From Dipteris shenzhenensis (Eukaryota; Polypodiophyta; Polypodiopsida; Gleicheniales): a stretch of DNA of 64,000 bases. The notes beneath the pieces are model-generated. The model worked only from the letters and a program-made list of their open reading frames with translations, made no database searches and had not been told where the DNA came from. A program made the translations under genes and the position numbers. The stretch lies in the NCBI GenBank assembly GCA_047967505.1, contig CM106541.1; one strand, given 5' to 3'. This document shows, piece by piece, positions 58,501 to 64,000 of the stretch (positions within the stretch are counted from its first letter, which is position 1; every line of letters starts with the position of its first letter).

Positions 58501-60775
58501 AGCATAACACACTGTTTTTGCCTTAGTGTCATGCACAACCATATAAAAACACGGCCATAGGTGTGTTATTCAAATAAATACTTATCAGATGGGGCCTCCA
58601 CTTTGCATGCAAGTCCGTTTTAACTACGTTGAGGTGCGTGCAAAGTATTGTCACCATCGGATATGATTTGCATGGTCGATCACGCATTATACATCATTTT
58701 TTTCCTAATGACATGCACATTCACAAAAAAACACGCCATTAGGTGTGTTATCTGACCAAGTACTTATCGGATGGGTGTGCCTCATTGAGAACATTTCAAT
58801 ACCACCTAGGTTGAGGCGTACGAAAAGTTTTGTGCCGTCAAAAAACACGTTTCTAGGTATGTTATAGGATCAAGCACTTATGGGACGGGCATGCCACTTT
58901 GCATGTAAGTCGATTCTACCTAGTTGAAGGTGTGTGCAAAGTATTGTGCCCATCGGATATGATTTGCATTGTCAATCAAGCATAAAACACCGTTTTTATC
59001 TTAGTGTCATGCACATTCGTAAAAAAACGCAGTCCTAGATGTGTTATTCAAACTAGTACTTATCGGATGGGGGCTCTAGTTTGCACGCAAGTCCCTTTCA
59101 ACTAGTTTGAGATGTGTGCAAAGTATTGTCACCTTCGGATATGATTTGCATGGTTGATCAAGCATAACACACCGTTTTTGCCTTAGTGTCATGCACAATC
59201 ATATAAAAACACGGCCATAGGTGTGTTATTCAAATAAGTACTTATCAGATGGGGGCTCCACTTTGCACGCAAGTCCGTTTTAAGTACATTGAGGTGCGTG
59301 CAAAGTATTGTCACCATCGGATATGATTTGCATGGTCGATCACGCATTATACACCATTTTTTCCCTAGTGGTATGCACATCCGCAAAAAAACACGCCCTT
59401 GGGTATGTTATCTGACCAAGTACTTATCGGATGGATGTGCCTCTTTGACAACATTTTAATAACAACTAGGTTGAGGTATAGGAAAAGTATTATGCCCATC
59501 GGATATGCTTTGCATGGTCGATCGAGCATTAAATACCATTTTTGCCTTAGTGCCATGCACATCCGTAAAAAAACACGCTGCTAGGTGTGTTATCCGATCA
59601 AGCACTTATGCGATGGGAATGCCACTTTGCATGTAAGTCAATTCCACCTAGTTGAAGGTGTGTGCAAAGTATCGTGCCCATCGGATATGCTTTGCATGGT
59701 CGATCGAGCATTAAATTCCATTTTTGCCTTAGTGCCATGCACGTTCGTAAAAAAACACACTGCTAGGTGTGTTATCTGATCAAGCACTTATGCGATGGGC
59801 GTGCCACTTTGCATGTAAGTCAATTACACCTAGTTGAAGGTGTGTGCAAAGTATCGTGCCCATCGGATATGCTTTGCATTGTCGATCAAGCATAACACAC
59901 CGTTTTTGCCTTAGTGTCATGCACAACCATATAAAAACACGGCCATAGGTGTGTTATTCAAATAAATATTTATCATATGGGGGCTCCACTTTGCACGCAA
60001 GTCCGTTTTAACTACGTTGAGGTGCGTGCAAAGTATTGTCACCATCGGATATGATTTGCATGGTCGATCACGCATTATACATCATTTTTTTCCTAATGAC
60101 ATGCACATTCACAAAAAAGCACGCCATTAGGTGTGTTATCTGACCAAGTACTTATCGGATGGGTGTGCCTCATTGAGAAAATTTCAATACCACCTAGGTT
60201 GAGGCGTACGAAAAGTTTTGTGCCCATCGGATATCCTTTGCATGGTCTATCGAGCATTAAATACTATTTTTACTCTAGTGTCATGCACATCCGTCAAAAA
60301 ACACGTTTCTAGGTATGTTATAGGATCAAGCACTTATGGGATGGGCATGCCACTTTGCATGTAAGTCGATTCTACCTAGTTGAAGGTGTGTGCAAAGTAT
60401 TGTGCCCATCGGATATGCTTTGCATTGTCGATCAAGCATAAAACACCATTATTGCCTTAGTGTCATGCATAATCGTCAAAAAACACGATCGTAGGTGTAT
60501 TTTTCAAACAAGTACTTATCGGATGGGGATGCCACTTTGCACACAAGTCAATACTGCCTAGGTTGAGGAACGTGTAAAGTCTTATGTCCATTGGATATGC
60601 TTTGCATAGTCTGTCTCACATGATACACCATTTTGTTCCTAGTGTTATGCACAATCGTCATAAAATACATAGGAGGTGTGTTATCCGAACAAGTACTTAT
60701 GAGATGGGTGCACCACTTTGTATGCAAGTCAATAAGACCTAGGTTGAGGAGTGTACAAAGTTTTGTGCCCATTGG
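52528..60775. repeat. Satellite array, 182-bp monomer, about 45 copies
   Basis: Exact spacing of GGTGTGTTAT(C/T) blocks at 56989, 57171 and 57353 gives 182 bp. Each monomer has CATCGGATATG(C/A)TTTGCATGGTCGATC, a CATGCACATCCG(T/C)AAAAAAACACG boundary and an ACTTAT(G/C)(C/A)GATGGG segment. At least three monomer classes alternate. A five-monomer unit of 910 bp repeats from about 56450 to 57360 and onward. A seven-monomer unit of about 1272 bp repeats near 53.0-55.5 kb. Truncated monomers occur near 55.65, 56.0, 58.08 and 58.83 kb. The length is nucleosome-like, as in many plant centromeric or subtelomeric satellites. Confidence 0.93.
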
Positions 60776-60821
60776 AGAAATGTAGATGCGATAATATTAG
60801 AAAATTCTCGGTATATGTATA

Positions 60822-60837
60822 TGTGTGTGTGTGTGTG
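60822..60837. repeat. TG microsatellite
   Basis: An uninterrupted run of TG dinucleotides preceded by TATG repeats. Confidence 0.8.
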
Positions 60838-61009
60838 GCAAACAATTTTGGCACAAAGTAAACACCTAGTGCACAAATTATGCACTTCATACCTTGAGTA
60901 AATAAGCTTGTTGATGAGGATAAATATACCCTTGAATAAAAGCACAGTTGTTGTATGACCACAATAGGATCGCTTTGACACCTGTGATTTTGCCCATATG
61001 TAAGTTTAC

Positions 61010-61262
61010 AAATAGTATAAAAAATCATGTAATAATATATTAATAGTTTGCAAATGTGTATAGCAAGTGAGTAATGGGAAGTGGAAGTGGGAATGAGGAG
61101 GGAGGAGTGGAATAGGATAGGGAAGTAATAAGGGTGTATGATAATTAGTATAAAAAATAGTATAATAATATATTAATAGTTTTTAAATGGCAAGTGAGTA
61201 ATGGGAAGTGGAAGTGAGAGTGGGGAGGGAAGAATGGAATGGGAGAGGGGAAGGTAATAGGG
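61010..61262. repeat. Tandem duplication, period about 132 bp
   Basis: AGTATAAAAAAT...TAATAATATATTAATAG followed by AAGTGAGTAATGGGAAGTGG occurs twice. It leads into the purine-rich tract. Confidence 0.65.
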
Positions 61263-61740
61263 GAGTAGGCTAATAAGGGAGTGAAATGAGTGAGGAAGTT
61301 AATAGGGGATGAAAAAGAGGAGGGTGAGATGGGGAAATATGGGATTTTGGAAAATGGGACGTGGTGGAAATGTGGGATGGGAGTGGTGGCAATGGGGAGG
61401 AAGAAGAAATGGATGGATGGGAGGAGGGCTAATGGATGAGGGATGGGGGTTCAATAGGAGAGGGGGAGTAATGGGAGCCAATGGGAGAGGAGATAAATGA
61501 AAAGCCAATAGGAGAGAGGGGAGGAATGGAAAGCCAATAGGAGAGGAGGAGGAAAACCTAATTTTTCTTATATATAGTCTTCCTTCATTCATTCTTTCTC
61601 CCCTCATTTCATTCAAGCAAGAAAGCAAGGACGATCAAGAGAGCAAGGAAGGAAGAGCAAGAAAGCAAGAAAGAGCAAACTTACAAACTGTTTCCAGGTA
61701 CTTGCAAACTTTTTTTTCTAGTTTCTTTTTTAAAATTTAA
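61263..61740. repeat. GA/GGAT-rich tract
   Basis: Short words such as GGAGAGG, AATGGGAG and AGCCAATAGGAGAG are reiterated. Near 61620-61680 AAGCAAGAAAG repeats. No gene is seen. Confidence 0.5.
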
Positions 61741-63720
61741 AGAGAGAGAAATTAGAGAGAGAAAGGTTCAGGGGAGGGGAGGGAGGAGGAAGGGAGGGGA
61801 GGAAGAGGGTGGGACGGGAGGGAGGAGGAAGGGAGGGGAAGAAGGGGCGAAGAGGGAGGTGGGTGTGAGGGAACGGGGTGGGAGGGGAGGCTGGCACGGC
61901 GGGTGGGAGGGAAGCGGGTGGGTGCAGAGGAGGGCTGAGAGGAGGAGGGGGGAGCGGCTGAGAGGGGGAGGGGGGGGCGCAGCTGAGAGGAGGGGGGAGC
62001 GGCTGAGAGGGGGAGGGAGGGGGGCGCGGCTGAGGGGGGGAGGGGGGGGGAGGGTGAAGAGGGGGGGCTGGCAGCCGCCAGCTAGGGAGGGTGAGGGAGC
62101 GGCTGAAGGGGGGGAGGAGGGAGGGGGGGCGCGGCTGAGAGGGGGAGGGGGGGGGCGCGGTGAAGAGGGGGGGCTGGCGGCCGCGGCCGCCAGCCCGGGA
62201 GGGTGGGGGAGCGGCTGAGGGGGGGAAGGGGGGGTGGGGGAGGGGTTGCGAAAGGGGGGGGGGGAGAGCGAAGAGAGGGGGGCTGGGTGAGAGGAGGGGG
62301 GGGGGGCTGGCGGCCGCGGCCGCCAGCCCAGGGAGAGAGGAGAGGGGGTTGCGAAGGGGTTGGGTGAGAGGAGAGGGGGGGGGGGCTGGGTGAGAGGAGG
62401 GGGGGGGGCTGGCGGCCGCGGCCGCCAGCCAGGGAGGGTGGTGAAGGGGGGATGGGTGGGTCGCGAAGGGGGGGGGGGGGAGGGTGAAGACCCCCCCTGG
62501 GTGAGAGGGGGGGAGGGGGCTGGCGGCCGCGGCCGCCAGCCAGGGAGGGTCAAGGGGGGGGATGGGTGGGTTACGAAGGGGGGGCGGGAGTGTGAGGGGG
62601 GGGGGGTGGGTGAGAGGAGGGGGGGGCTGGCGGCCACGGCCGCCAGCCTAGGGAGAGAGGAAGGAGAGGGGGGGGGGCTGGGTGAGAGGAGGGGGGGGGG
62701 CTGGCGGCCGCGGCCGCCAGCCAGGGAGCGTGAAGGGGGGGGATGGGTGGGTTGGGAGCGTGAAGGGGGGGGGATGGGTGGGTTGGGAAGGGGGGGGGAG
62801 GGTGAAGAGGGGGAGGGGCTGGGTGAGAGGAGGGGGGGAGGGTGAAGAGGGGGAGGGGCTGGGTGAGACGAGGGGGGGGAGGGGTGGGGGGTGGGTGAGA
62901 GGAGGGGGGGGGGCTAGCGGCCGCAGCCGCCAGCCTAGGGAGAGAGGAACGAGAAGGGGGGGGGGCTGGGTGAGAGGAGGGGGGGGGGGCTAGCGGCCGC
63001 GGCCGCCAGCCAGGGAGCGTGAAGGGGGGGGATGGGTGGATTGGGAAGGGGGGGGGAGGGTGAAGAGGGGGAGGGGCTGGGTGAGAGGGGGGGGGGCTGG
63101 CGGCCGCGGCCGCCAGCCCAGGGAGAGAGGAGAGGGGGGGGGCTGGGTGAGAGGAGGGGGGAGAGAGGAGAGGGGGGGGGGGCTGGCGGCCGCGGCCGCC
63201 AGCCAGGGAGGGTGAAGGGGGGGGGGATGGGTGGGTTGCGAAGGGGGGGGGGTGGGTGAGAGGCGGCCGCGGCCGCCAGCCCAGGGAGTGAGGAGAGGGG
63301 GGGGCTGGCGGCCAGCCCCAGGGAGGGCGGAGGGGGAGCTGGGTGAGAGGAGGGGGGGGTCGCCAAGGAAGGAGGGAGGGGGGGCCAAAGGGAGAGTGGG
63401 GAAGAGGGTGGAAAGGTTGGGGGGGTCGCCAAGGGGGGTGGGGAAAAGGGAGGAAGGCTAAAAGGGGGTAGGGGGAAAAAGGGGTAGGGGAGGAAGAGGT
63501 TAGGCGACGGGAGAGGGGAAGGGTAGCAAGAGAGGAGGGGGATTTTGGGGAAGGAGGGGGAGCGGAGGGAAGGGAGGAGTTTTGGCAGAGGAGGGAGGGG
63601 AGGGAAGGAGGGAAGGGAGGAGTTTTGGCGGAGGAGGGAGGGGAGGGAAGGAGGTTGGAGGAGAGGATTGGGTCGAGGGATGGATGGAGGGAAGGAGAGG
63701 AGAGAGAGGAGAGAGAGAGA
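61741..63720. repeat. G-rich array with reiterated 24-bp GC palindromes
   Basis: The plus strand is mostly GGGGAGG and GGGTGAGAGGAGG. It is punctuated by a perfect palindrome with half-site GGCTGGCGGCCG at 62172-62195, 62305-62328, 62407-62430, 62518-62541, 62699-62722, 63095-63118 and 63181-63204, with variants at 62625, 62912, 62988 and 63262. Each contains a NotI core (GCGGCCGC). The Gly/Arg- and Pro-rich frames on both strands come from base composition. Many G-runs could form G-quadruplexes. Confidence 0.85.
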
Positions 63721-63769
63721 AGGAGAGAGAGAGATGGGAGAGGAGGATTTGACTTACTATCACGAGCAA

Positions 63770-64000
63770 GAACGAAAAATAAGATTTGACTTACGAGAAG
63801 AATGAAAAGGACTTACGAGAATGAAAAGGACTTACATGAAAAGGACTTACGAGAATGAAAAGGACTTACGAGAATCGAGAAGAATGTTGAAGAAAGTATC
63901 AAGAAGAATGTTGAACATAAATTTGAATTCAAAAGGAACGTATAAGAAGAAAGTATAAGAAGAATGTTGAACACAAATTTGAATTCAAATTTATAATGAA
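63770..64000. repeat. Short tandem repeats at the right edge
   Basis: The unit GAATGAAAAGGACTTACGA recurs about four times (63800-63865). Then GAAGAATGTTGAA...AAATTTGAATTCAAA occurs twice. The array continues past the window. Confidence 0.7.

Noticed and set aside
52990-59779. Repeated 64-65-codon frames in the satellite
   Set aside because: They recur because the 182-bp monomer recurs. They appear on both strands, with no codon bias or ribosomal context. Satellite shadow.
61768-63805. Pro-rich (minus) and Gly/Arg-rich (plus) frames up to 289 codons
   Set aside because: Pure base-composition effect of the G-rich repeats. No conserved domain.

Overview
This window is gene-poor, repeat-rich nuclear DNA from a land plant. 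The evidence is Ty1/copia retrotransposons primed by initiator-Met tRNA (TGGTATCAGAGC), CACTA (En/Spm-like) transposons with TNP2, DUF4218 and DUF4216 domains, a DUF4283/zinc-knuckle LINE ORF1 remnant, hAT-like MITEs and a long 182-bp satellite. I found no ordinary host gene, tRNA, rRNA or CRISPR array. The lineage within land plants cannot be fixed from the sequence. The setting looks like pericentromeric or other heterochromatin.

Layout. 1-11.9 kb: a mosaic of minus-strand copia pieces. These are two partial LTRs of one family (B) around a fragment of another (A1), a decayed pol (B), an element with one intact 1063-codon pol but no gag (C), a TRIM-like miniature LTR element, and a truncated copy with its 5' LTR (A2). 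11.9-18.9 kb: non-coding DNA with a MITE, a decayed unknown reading frame, a MITE relative and a 260-bp tandem repeat. 18.9-24.5 kb: a complete copia element (D) with 352-bp LTRs, PBS, PPT and a 5-bp target duplication. 24.5-26.8 kb: little, apart from a copia gag fragment. 26.8-37.3 kb: CACTA element E1, with a TnpA-like fragment, a 4-kb array of nested palindromes, a promoter-like cluster of 18-bp palindromes, an eight-exon TNP2 gene and the right CACTACTA terminus. 37.3-40.3 kb: a LINE ORF1 relic. 40.3-48.0 kb: CACTA element E2, which appears to be split by an internal inversion. 48.0-52.4 kb: an LTR/PPT fragment, two short tandem duplications and a decayed minus-strand gene resembling DUF7869 proteins. 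52.5-60.8 kb: about 45 monomers of a 182-bp satellite with higher-order structure. 60.8-64 kb: purine- and G-rich repeats with reiterated NotI-core palindromes.

How it fits together. Autonomous and non-autonomous elements are nested in one another; for example, a MITE sits inside the E2 terminus. Almost every coding region is broken. Where a stop codon can be compared with a paralog inside the window, the change is usually CAG to TAG or TGG to TGA. That is what deamination of methylated cytosine in silenced repeats would give. The least expected items are the palindrome array, the two CACTA elements with different palindromic motif sets upstream of TNP2, the E2 inversion, the DUF7869-like gene and the permuted TRIM-like element.
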